Shown here: piece after piece, positions 1 through 7,560 of the stretch | How the letters are laid out: every line of letters starts with the position of its first letter | Position numbering within the stretch: position 1 is the first letter of the stretch | Source: Taibaiella sp. | GTDB lineage: Bacteria > Bacteroidota > Bacteroidia > Chitinophagales > Chitinophagaceae | Direction: 5' to 3' | NCBI GenBank assembly: GCA_014377675.1 | Contig: JACMPD010000015.1 | Location: 1-33,658, forward strand | DNA: 33,658 bases | The notes under the pieces: generated by a model | Seen by the model: the letters and a program-made list of their open reading frames with translations, nothing else | What the model was told of the DNA's origin: nothing | Database searches by the model: none | Position numbers and translations under genes: made by a program

Positions 1-192
1 AATGCGCAGAAACGCGCTATTCTAAATGTTGGTAATGGCAAAGTTTATGTAGATAATTCTGATCACATAAATCACATAAAATACACCAAGGACAATATAT
101 GTTTCATTAAGGTCTGCAACGGGTTAATATATAAAATAGACACACCTGAACCATTTGAAATCAAAGAATACATAGCAAGCAATATTAACTAA
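1..192 (+). CDS. C-terminal fragment of an unidentified protein, 5' end outside window (frame 1: NAQKRAILNVGNGKVYVDNSDHINHIKY...EYIASNIN*)
   Basis: Open in frame 1 from base 1 to TAA at 190-192; followed by a noncoding stretch and a terminator. Confidence 0.5.
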   Translation, partial: NAQKRAILNVGNGKVYVDNSDHINHIKYTKDNICFIKVCNGLIYKIDTPEPFEIKEYIASNIN

Positions 193-396
193 TAATCACC
201 GTAGCTATTTTTACGTTACCGGGGGTGTTATCATAGTGTTGTCAGCACCTTGTATATTTTTTGAGCCCGCCATAGCAGTCACACAAACAATGCCATACTA
301 CCCATATTTTAATGGGCATCAAGAAGCCGTATATGTTTTGTTTGCAATTGTTGTGGTAATATCATTTCTATATCGGGGCTTGGCATTATTGATATA

Positions 397-430
397 AAAC
401 AGGGTGCCCCGGTTAGAGGCACCCTGTTTT
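397..430. terminator. Bidirectional intrinsic terminator between convergent genes
   Basis: AAAACAGGGTGCC (397-409) pairs perfectly with GGCACCCTGTTTT (418-430); T/A tracts on both sides. Confidence 0.85.
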
Positions 431-479
431 ATTATTGATAAATACCTGCCCTGTAAAAAGGGTGCTAATGAATCTTAAC

Positions 480-3400
480 TTAGCTGCAGCCTGTAGTAGT
501 ACCGCAGTTAGGGCACATATAGCAGGTACCGTTGCGCATGGTTATGTTGCCACAACTGCGGCAGGCAGGCGCATCAGCACTTGTTCCCATCAGCTTTTTA
601 AGGTCGGAGCTATTTTGAGCGGCAACAGCTACCGGTACCGGTACCGGTGCGGTAACAGACTTAGGTTTTGGTACCGTGGTTTGCGGTGCGGTTATTCTTA
701 CCTGCGAGAGTTCCTGCTGCCTGCGGTCTTCTATTTCCTGCTGGCGTGGTTTTTTCTCAGGGTCTGGTACATGTACCAGATCTTCCCGATCGAGGTACTC
801 ATATGCCAGCAAGCGGAATATATAATCAAGCACCGAGGTAGCGGATTTTATATTCGGGTGTTCCACCATACCAGACGGCTCAAAACGGGAGAAAATGAAC
901 TTATCTACATACTCTTCAAGCGGCACGCCATATTGCAGGCCAACAGATATAGCTATCGCAAAACTGTTGAGTAAACTGCGCATGGTAGCACCTTCCTTGG
1001 CCATATCAATAAATATTTCACCAAGAGTACCGTCATTATATTCACCAGTTCGCAGGAACATAGCCTGACCACCCACTTTACCCTTTATGGTATAGCCGCG
1101 TCGTTTGGCTGGTAGCTGTTTGCGTTCCACTATGCGGCTGAGTTCGCGCTTCAGCTGCGTATCAGGGCTTTCCTGCACGCGTCTGTTCACTTCTTCAAGC
1201 AGTTCCTCCACCGTAAGGCGGCTCATATCTACTATCTGCCCGTCATCAATGGTAACGGCTTCTTCCTTTACTTCGGTCTTTTTCTTGCTATCGCTTTTTG
1301 TACTGAGCGGCTGGCTCAGCTTAGAACCGTCACGGTAAAGCGCACAAGCTTTCAGGCCCAGTTTCCAGCTGAGGTAGTAACAATCTTTAATTTCGTCAAT
1401 AGTCGCCTCATTAGGCAGGTTGATGGTCTTTGAAATAGCACCACTGATAAAAGGCTGCACAGCACCCATCATCCGGATGTGGCCATGGGCGTGTATGAAA
1501 CGCTCGCCTTTTTTACCGCACTTATTAGCGCAGTCAAACACAGAAAGGTGCTCATTTTTAAGGAAAGGTGCTCCTTCGACAGTCATTGTGCCGCAGGCGT
1601 AGTCGTTGGCCGCGTTTATTTCATCATCACTAAAGCCCAGCTCATGCAGCAGGCTGAAATCAGTGGCGAAATATTGCTCGGGTGTAAAGCCCAGGCGTTG
1701 CAGGCAACTTTCGCCAAGCGTATATACATTAAATACAAATCCTGCTTCAAAAGCGCTTTCAACCGCAGTATCCAGCTTTTTAAGCTCATCAGCTATGAAT
1801 CCCTTTTCGCTTAGGCTTTGGTGGTTAATGAATGGGGCACCGGCAAAAGTGCCATGGCCTTTCGCGTATTTTACTATTGTATCTATTTCGTCAGCCCTGT
1901 ATCCCAATTTTTTCAGGGCCGCGGGTATGCTATGGTTGATGATTTTAAAATAACCGCCACCTGAAAGTTTTTTGAATTTTACCAGCGCGAAGTCTGGCTC
2001 CACGCCGGTGGTGTCGCAGTCCATTACAAGACCTATGGTGCCCGTAGGGGCTATCACGGTAGCCTGCGCATTTCGGTAGCCGTATTGCTCGCCCAGCTGC
2101 ACGGCCTCATCCCAGGCGCGGGTGGCTGCTTTAAGCAGATAATCGGGGCAATACTTGGCATTGATACCAACAGGCTTTATTTCTATTCCTTCGTAGGCAT
2201 CAGCGGCATCGTAGGCTGCCGCCCTGTGGTTGCGCATTACACGCAGCATGTGTTGTTTATTCTGTTCGTATTTAGAAAAGGCGCCCAGGCTTTTCGCCAT
2301 CTCTGCCGATGTTTTATAGGCTACACCATTCATAATGGCTGATATGGCACCTGCTATACCACGGGCTTCCTCACTGTCATAGGCTATACCGCTTACCATA
2401 AGCATAGAGCCGAGGTTAGCATAACCAAGGCCGAGTGTGCGGTAGTCATAACTTAGCTGCGCCACTTCCGGAGACGGGAACTGCGCCATGAGTACTGAAA
2501 TCTCCAGCACTACTGTCCACAGGCGCACCATGTATTCAAAACCCTGCACGTCAAACTTGCTCGTTTCTTCATTAAAGAAACGGCGCAGGTTAAGTGAGGC
2601 AAGGTTACAGGCTGTGTTATCAAGGAACATATACTCTGAGCATGGGTTAGATGCTCTTATGGAGCCGCCCTCAGGGCAGGTATGCCATTCGTTAATGGTG
2701 CTGTTGTACTGTGTACCAGGGTCAGCGCAGCGCCATGCGGCATAAGATATTTTCTCCCATAATTCTTTTGAAGGGATGCTTCTCATTGTTTTGCCGGTAC
2801 TGCGGGCCGTCATTTCCCAGTCTTCATTGTTTTCGAGGCACCGGAAGAAAGAGTTAGGAATACGTACTGAGTTATTGGAGTTCTGACCGGAAACAGTTTT
2901 GTAGGCTTCGCCTTCATAGTCTGAAGCATAACCAGCGGCTATAAGCGCCGCTACTTTTTTCTCTTCTTCTACTTTCCAGTCAATGAAGTTGATGATTTCA
3001 GGGTGGTCAAGGTCAAGGCAAACCATTTTAGCGGCCCTGCGGGTGGTGCCGCCACTTTTGATGGCACCTGCCGCCCTGTCCCCTATCCTTAGGAAGCTCA
3101 TGAGGCCACTTGATGTGCCGCCGCCGCTGAGCTTTTCGCCTTCCGCGCGGATATTGGAATAGTTAGTGCCTACGCCGGAGCCGTATTTGAAAATACGTGC
3201 TTCACGCACCCAAAGATCCATAATGCCGCCTTCATTCACCAGGTCATCATCAACACTAAGTATAAAGCAGGCGTGCGGCTGCGGGTGTTCATATGCGTTT
3301 GTTGAGCGCTCCAGTTTACCGGTAGCACCATCAACATAGTAGTGCCCTTGTGGCTTGCCTTCTATGCCGTAGCTGCTATAGAGGCCCGTGTTGAACCACT

Positions 3401-3806
3401 GCGGGGAGTTAGGCGCACAGCTTTGTAATAATATGCTATAAATAAGCTCATCATAAAATACCTGTGCATCATGTGCGGAAGCGAAGTAGTTATACTTCTC
3501 CCCCCATTGGCGCCAGCAGTCAGCCAGGCGGTGAGCTACTTGCTTTACTGATGTTTCGTGGCCCGTAGTACCATCGGGTTGTGGCACGCCGGCTTTGCGG
3601 AAATATTTCTGGGCTAAAATATCGGTGGCTATCTGTGACCAATGGCTTGGAACTTCCACATTGGTCATTTCAAATACCTTTTCACCATTCGGGTTACGGA
3701 TAACCGATGTACGGTAGTCGTAGTCAAACATGTCAAATGCATTCACTCCTTCTTTAGTATATTGCCGGGTAAACGGTAGTCCTTTATTATCAGCTGTTGT
3801 ACTCAT
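480..3806 (-). CDS. nrdJ: Vitamin B12-dependent (class II) ribonucleoside-diphosphate reductase
   Basis: 1108-aa ORF with RNR motifs (NPCSEYMFLDNTACNLASLNL, ATVIAPTGTIG) and Cys-rich C-terminus CRSCGNITMRNGTCYMCPNCGTTTGCS. Confidence 0.93.
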   Translation of the reverse strand: MSTTADNKGLPFTRQYTKEGVNAFDMFDYDYRTSVIRNPNGEKVFEMTNVEVPSHWSQIATDILAQKYFRKAGVPQPDGTTGHETSVKQVAHRLADCWRQWGEKYNYFASAHDAQVFYDELIYSILLQSCAPNSPQWFNTGLYSSYGIEGKPQGHYYVDGATGKLERSTNAYEHPQPHACFILSVDDDLVNEGGIMDLWVREARIFKYGSGVGTNYSNIRAEGEKLSGGGTSSGLMSFLRIGDRAAGAIKSGGTTRRAAKMVCLDLDHPEIINFIDWKVEEEKKVAALIAAGYASDYEGEAYKTVSGQNSNNSVRIPNSFFRCLENNEDWEMTARSTGKTMRSIPSKELWEKISYAAWRCADPGTQYNSTINEWHTCPEGGSIRASNPCSEYMFLDNTACNLASLNLRRFFNEETSKFDVQGFEYMVRLWTVVLEISVLMAQFPSPEVAQLSYDYRTLGLGYANLGSMLMVSGIAYDSEEARGIAGAISAIMNGVAYKTSAEMAKSLGAFSKYEQNKQHMLRVMRNHRAAAYDAADAYEGIEIKPVGINAKYCPDYLLKAATRAWDEAVQLGEQYGYRNAQATVIAPTGTIGLVMDCDTTGVEPDFALVKFKKLSGGGYFKIINHSIPAALKKLGYRADEIDTIVKYAKGHGTFAGAPFINHQSLSEKGFIADELKKLDTAVESAFEAGFVFNVYTLGESCLQRLGFTPEQYFATDFSLLHELGFSDDEINAANDYACGTMTVEGAPFLKNEHLSVFDCANKCGKKGERFIHAHGHIRMMGAVQPFISGAISKTINLPNEATIDEIKDCYYLSWKLGLKACALYRDGSKLSQPLSTKSDSKKKTEVKEEAVTIDDGQIVDMSRLTVEELLEEVNRRVQESPDTQLKRELSRIVERKQLPAKRRGYTIKGKVGGQAMFLRTGEYNDGTLGEIFIDMAKEGATMRSLLNSFAIAISVGLQYGVPLEEYVDKFIFSRFEPSGMVEHPNIKSATSVLDYIFRLLAYEYLDREDLVHVPDPEKKPRQQEIEDRRQQELSQVRITAPQTTVPKPKSVTAPVPVPVAVAAQNSSDLKKLMGTSADAPACRSCGNITMRNGTCYMCPNCGTTTGCS

Positions 3807-3904
3807 AGATTGAAAATTTTATTTATCAGGGATCGCTTTCCTTTAGCGCGACAGCTAAATTACCACAAATCAACCCCTCAGACGGTAAAAAGAAATTAAC
3901 CGCC

Positions 3905-3913
3905 TGTGGATAA
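3905..3913 (-). promoter_or_regulatory. Perfect-consensus DnaA box (TTATCCACA on minus strand) upstream of nrdJ
   Basis: TGTGGATAA on + strand = TTATCCACA on -, matching TTWTNCACA; about 100 bp upstream of the nrdJ start. Confidence 0.45.
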
Positions 3914-4289
3914 CCCGCGAAATGCAGGCGGGTAAAAGAAAATTTTTATTTTCATTATGCATTTGCACAATGGTTGGCATGGTACATGCAATTGTGGTTA
4001 AAAGCTAATATATTTGAAAATAAAAAACGTAAACATAGCCGGAGATACCGAGCCCATTGTAAAAGACGTGATTAAAGAGGTATTGTTACAGTGCATTGAT
4101 TTCGTTTTCGCTGAGGCCAGTAGTGCTCATAATAATATCACCTAACATACCATGCAGTTTTTATAGATGCGTCAATTATGCATGGAAATTAACCGGCCCC
4201 TAAAAGACGATCAGAAACCAAAATCATTTACAAATTTTGACGGAGTACTTTTAACAGCATACAAATAAATCTTCCAGATTTATCTAAAT

Positions 4290-4316
4290 AAAAAAGGCGC
4301 TCAATTGAACGCCTGA
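4290..4316 (-). terminator. Intrinsic terminator for the small minus-strand operon
   Basis: Minus strand AGGCGTTCAATTGAGCGCCT followed by a T tract; one internal mismatch. Confidence 0.7.
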
Positions 4317-4335
4317 AATTTTTATGATTAGAAAT

Positions 4336-4494
4336 TTACGATTTTGCTACTTCAATATTCTTCAAATACTGTTTAGCTTCTTCCAGTTTTTCCGGAAATA
4401 AAACCCTGTTCTTTAGTTTAGCTGCTACAAAAGATAGCAGAGCCTTCTGTGGCTCCTTTACCAATTTTTGGGCGTTAGTTTCTTTAGTTTTCAT
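4336..4494 (-). CDS. Small hypothetical protein (MKTKETNAQKLVKEPQKALLSFVAAKLKNRVLFPEKLEEAKQYLKNIEVAKS)
   Basis: In-frame ATG at 4494 within the 78-aa track ORF; overlaps the end of the upstream ORF by 11 nt; followed by a terminator. Confidence 0.6.
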   Translation of the reverse strand: MKTKETNAQKLVKEPQKALLSFVAAKLKNRVLFPEKLEEAKQYLKNIEVAKS

Positions 4495-4999
4495 GAAAAG
4501 GTACTCTTTTATTACAAAATACGGAATCATATTCTTTTCCTCTCTCATAATGATATAATAAAATAGCGCCATTACGCATCTTCATTCCACCTAGAAATTC
4601 GTAATCTTTTATTAAATCATCGTAATTCTTATTAACATAATACCTGTATGTACTAATTCTTCTACCCGCATTTTTGCAATTTTCTTTACACTTTTTAGTA
4701 CACTGTCTCCTGCAATTGCTGATAAATTCCTCACTATTATCACTTCCCTGCACCATAATGGTAGCGCGGGGGTAGTTTTCAAAAAAAGCGGGTATTGTAC
4801 TTACTACAGTATTAAACACAGCATAATGGTCGTCATTATTGGTATTTACCTTGTCATTTAAGGTTGTAGTTTCCATATCATAATCTCCAAATGCTAAATT
4901 AAATAGGTGGTCTTCATAATAGGGTTGAATGTATTGGTATTCTATCGCTTTAATCACATCAGCTTTACTACTACTTACGAAAAGGTATTTTGCCGACAC
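4484..4999 (-). CDS. DUF6934-like protein; possibly an N-terminally disrupted gene (open frame extends to an ATG at 5047 apart from one TAG)
   Basis: 171-aa ORF with NLAFGDYDMET...STIPAFFENYPRATIMVQGS pattern recalled from DUF6934 proteins; starts at GTG; see finding on the in-frame TAG at 5012-5014. Confidence 0.6.
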   Translation of the reverse strand: MSAKYLFVSSSKADVIKAIEYQYIQPYYEDHLFNLAFGDYDMETTTLNDKVNTNNDDHYAVFNTVVSTIPAFFENYPRATIMVQGSDNSEEFISNCRRQCTKKCKENCKNAGRRISTYRYYVNKNYDDLIKDYEFLGGMKMRNGAILLYHYERGKEYDSVFCNKRVPFHEN

Positions 5000-5058
5000 T
5001 TCGTCTACATACTACTCAGTTTGATAAATGTTATCGTATTTTGCCATTTTGAAAACCG

Positions 5059-5066
5059 CAAATATA
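5059..5066 (-). promoter_or_regulatory. Bacteroidota-type -7 element (TATATTTG, minus strand)
   Basis: CAAATATA on + = TATATTTG on -, matches TAnnTTTG; just upstream of the ATG at 5047. Confidence 0.4.
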
Positions 5067-5171
5067 GTCTGTCTATAACGTTTGATTTTAGTGAATGCTC
5101 AAACTAATTTCAAAACTGAACGGCACTGCACCCCAATATTTCATTGTATCAAATACCTCCTTAAACTTTGC

Positions 5172-5179
5172 TATTTTTG
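5172..5179 (+). promoter_or_regulatory. Bacteroidota-type -7 element (TATTTTTG) for the WG-repeat gene
   Basis: Matches TAnnTTTG and lies 30 nt upstream of ATG 5209, favouring that start over 5095. Confidence 0.45.
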
Positions 5180-5208
5180 CAACCGGATTCACAATTAAGA
5201 GCAATACT

Positions 5209-6063
5209 ATGGAAGATAAGAAAGCCACAATAATAGACCTTTCGGCTATGGCGGCAAAAGAGGATAATAACGAGGTGCTGATACCTTACCGCAAAGGAAT
5301 GGCATGGGGTTACTGCAATGAAAAGAAAGAAGAAGTTATTGACTATGTTTATGAAAGTGCAGACCCATTTAGCGAAGGGCTGGCCGTAGTGAGAATGGAA
5401 GAAAAATGCGGCTATATAGATAAAAATGATAAGCTCGTTATTCCTTATCGCTATGACTATGCGCTGCCATTTAAGGAAGGTCTTGCCCCGGTGGAAAAGA
5501 AAGACAGGTATGGATATATTAATAAATCGGGTAACGAGGTAATACCTTTCAGATTTAATGACGCTGAAAACTTTATTGATGGCCTGGCTATAGTGGAAAT
5601 AAGGGATAAGTGGGGTTTTATTGATAAGCAGGGCGATGTGGTAATACCGTGCAAGTTTGATATGGTAGCTCCCTTTATTGATGGCGTAGCCTTTGTGGAA
5701 CTAAACGGAGAGACAAAATTTATTGATAAAACCGGCAAATTCGTTGATGCACCCGGAGACGATGTTTATTATGACGGCCTCACCATGGATATATCAGAAG
5801 ATGGAGAAAAGGTTGGGTTTAAAGACCGCGATGGCAAACAGGTGGTACCGCAGATCTATGACGCGGCCATGGACTTTTCAGAAGGTATGGCGGCAGTATG
5901 CATTGACGGTAAATGGGGCTATATAAATACGGAAGGCACCCTGGTAGTGCCTTGTATTTATGATGATTATATTGATGACTTCTGTGATGGGCTGGTGCTG
6001 GTAGAACTCAAAGACGATTTTGGCTATATAGATAAAAACGGGGTGCAGTACTGGGAAGATTAA
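5209..6063 (+). CDS. WG-repeat (KWG) containing protein
   Basis: Repeated units such as GLAVVRMEEKCGYIDKNDKLVIPYRYDYALPFKEGLAPV, WGFIDKQGDVVIPCKFD, WGYINTEGTLVVPCIYDD; start chosen at MEDKKATIID. Confidence 0.85.
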   Translation: MEDKKATIIDLSAMAAKEDNNEVLIPYRKGMAWGYCNEKKEEVIDYVYESADPFSEGLAVVRMEEKCGYIDKNDKLVIPYRYDYALPFKEGLAPVEKKDRYGYINKSGNEVIPFRFNDAENFIDGLAIVEIRDKWGFIDKQGDVVIPCKFDMVAPFIDGVAFVELNGETKFIDKTGKFVDAPGDDVYYDGLTMDISEDGEKVGFKDRDGKQVVPQIYDAAMDFSEGMAAVCIDGKWGYINTEGTLVVPCIYDDYIDDFCDGLVLVELKDDFGYIDKNGVQYWED

Positions 6064-6085
6064 GTACTTTATATTTTAAGAAAGA

Positions 6086-6120
6086 AGCGCTTGCCGGGTA
6101 CTGCCGGGCAGCGCTTTTTT
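6086..6120 (+). terminator. Intrinsic terminator after WG-repeat gene
   Basis: AGCGC-TTGCC...GGCA-GCGCT hairpin followed by T6. Confidence 0.75.
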
Positions 6121-6198
6121 ATTAGTGAACAGGTTAACAAGAAATGCGGAGCGATTTTTGCTTACTTTTATAGCGCAACGATACTTTAATATATAATA

Positions 6199-6672
6199 AT
6201 GAAGAAACTGCTGTTGATAGCCGCTATGGCTCTGCCCCTGCTGGTAAACGCACAAATAAAAAATGTGAGCGAAATGATAACTCTCGGCGCCAGCACCTTT
6301 AACCAGGTTAGCGAGAAACTGACCAAGGGCAGCTGGAAGAAATATGAAGAGGGCAAAACTGATACCCAGAACTACGTGCGGTTCATACCTGTAAATATGA
6401 CAGCTGAGAACGCCGGAGATAACATAATGTGTTTTTATCAAAAGAAGGAAAAGCCGGTTATTTACCTTGTGTTGCAGACTATGACCAAAAAAACACCTGA
6501 TAAGCTATTAGCTGAAGCTAAAAAGCAGGGCTTTAAGTTTATGGCAAAAGAAAACTCGAACGGGCAGAAAAAAGATATTTATTCTAACGGCAAGTGCAAT
6601 ATTTCGGTTGTTGAAGGCCGGCAACGGCCCGGCGAGCCTTTGATCTATCTTTTTGGGGTTAAGTATCCGTAG
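6199..6672 (+). CDS. Hypothetical secreted protein
   Basis: 157 aa with signal peptide MKKLLLIAAMALPLLVNAQ; flanked by terminators. Confidence 0.7.
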   Translation: MKKLLLIAAMALPLLVNAQIKNVSEMITLGASTFNQVSEKLTKGSWKKYEEGKTDTQNYVRFIPVNMTAENAGDNIMCFYQKKEKPVIYLVLQTMTKKTPDKLLAEAKKQGFKFMAKENSNGQKKDIYSNGKCNISVVEGRQRPGEPLIYLFGVKYP

Positions 6673-6680
6673 GGTGCATT

Positions 6681-6706
6681 GCCGCCTTTCAGGCGGCGTT
6701 TTTTTC
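6681..6706 (+). terminator. Intrinsic terminator
   Basis: GCCGCCT-ttc-AGGCGGC followed by GTTTTTTT. Confidence 0.85.
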
Positions 6707-6729
6707 TACTTTCAAAGGCTTTTTCACAA

Positions 6730-6758
6730 GTGTAACGATGGCTTTCCCATCGTTACAC
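6730..6758. repeat. Perfect 12-bp inverted repeat (GTGTAACGATGG-CTTTC-CCATCGTTACAC), function unknown
   Basis: Exact reverse complement arms; no T tract follows. Confidence 0.6.
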
Positions 6759-6992
6759 AAGCCCAACCTTCACTTTAGGTACAACCTTATTTATGGTTTG
6801 GCTGGTATTTGATTGACTATTCTTTACCTAATGGCCGCCTATTTTATTTGTTGTCCTAAAATCCCAAATTATTTTCCTCCCCTCACATCCGTGTTTTCCT
6901 TTTATGCGTAGATATGCATACGGGTTGATGATTTTAAAACTAGCATTTACCTGTATTTCCTAATCATTTGTTAACGAAAATAACCGCTTTTT

Positions 6993-7021
6993 ACCGTTCG
7001 TGAAGTTTTACGACCGTTCGT
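6993..7021 (+). promoter_or_regulatory. Candidate LytTR-type response-regulator site: two ACCGTTCGT repeats 20 bp apart
   Basis: ACCGTTCGTGAAGTTTTACGACCGTTCGTGAAGTTTA; each 9-mer fits the LytTR consensus [TA][AC][CA]GTTN[AG][TG]. Confidence 0.55.
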
Positions 7022-7067
7022 GAAGTTTATTTGGCAACGGAAGGAGGGCGGCGGTATATTACATCAT

Positions 7068-7114
7068 ATTTCAGCATCAGGGTAGTGAAACAGAACAGGT
7101 GTGGATGCTGAAAT
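7068..7114 (+). repeat. 11-bp inverted repeat (ATTTCAGCATC ... GATGCTGAAAT), candidate leader hairpin
   Basis: Exact complementary arms, 25-nt loop. Confidence 0.45.
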
Positions 7115-7160
7115 TATCAAAGCTCTTAACAAAAAAAAACAAAAAATATTAGTATCCATT

Positions 7161-7189
7161 TGTAAGAGGCGCAATTACAGCCTCTTACA
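7161..7189 (+). repeat. 10-bp inverted repeat (TGTAAGAGGC-gcaattaca-GCCTCTTACA), candidate leader hairpin
   Basis: Exact complementary arms, 9-nt loop, no T tract immediately after. Confidence 0.5.
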
Positions 7190-7288
7190 TTTGGTGAACA
7201 AAACAATTTTTTTAAAAATACTTGTTTTTTAAATGACAAAAGGGCTATGCTGTATTTAATCTTGCGGCACTAAAAAAACTTTAAAACT

Positions 7289-7375
7289 ATGTTACTCTAT
7301 CTGTTGTATCTGGTTTGTATCATTTATTATGAAGGGTTCAAAAGACACAACCCACACGCCAGAAACGGCTTCTGA
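7289..7375 (+). CDS. Candidate 28-aa small membrane peptide MLLYLLYLVCIIYYEGFKRHNPHARNGF
   Basis: ATG 7289 to TGA 7373-7375; in-frame stop just upstream; hydrophobic N-terminal half, basic C-terminal tail; strong terminator 39 nt downstream. Confidence 0.4.
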   Translation: MLLYLLYLVCIIYYEGFKRHNPHARNGF

Positions 7376-7413
7376 AAACATATTCTAAATACAAAATAGC
7401 AGTATATAAAAAT

Positions 7414-7442
7414 CCTGCGCCTGCGGAAGGCGCAGGGTTTTT
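7414..7442 (+). terminator. Intrinsic terminator
   Basis: CCTGCGCCT-gcgga-AGGCGCAGG followed by GTTTTT. Confidence 0.85.
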
Positions 7443-7560
7443 GCTTTTGGGGGATTGGGCGTGTATTAGCTGGCATTATTGCCAGATTATATAAGTATGA
7501 ATGCATAGTTAACAAAGCTGTTTCATAGTAAATTTCTGTACCTTCACCTCAGCATTTACC

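Noticed and set aside
435-974. Plus-strand 179-aa ORF opposite the nrdJ 3' end, and similar ORFs opposite nrdJ
   Set aside because: Antisense to a well-supported conserved gene; composition is not protein-like.
3807-4000. Cobalamin riboswitch upstream of nrdJ
   Set aside because: No recognisable B12-box sequence; only short competing inverted repeats. A covariance-model search would be decisive.
4014-4145. 43-aa plus-strand reading frame from TTG (KIKNVNIAGDTEPIVKDVIKEVLLQCIDFVFAEASSAHNNIT) near a TATATTTG element
   Set aside because: Plausible composition, but non-ATG start overlapping the putative -7 element and no recognised family; could be a gene remnant.
5095-5208. N-terminal 38-aa extension of the WG-repeat ORF
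   Set aside because: Contains the putative promoter -7 element (5172-5179) and unrelated composition; ATG 5209 preferred.
6831-6911. 26-aa ORF MAAYFICCPKIPNYFPPLTSVFSFYA in the ORF-poor region
   Set aside because: Chance-length ORF with no promoter, terminator or compositional support.
7327-7515. 62-aa minus-strand ORF upstream of dapB
   Set aside because: Runs across the terminator hairpin at 7414-7442 and the small-peptide ORF; no support.
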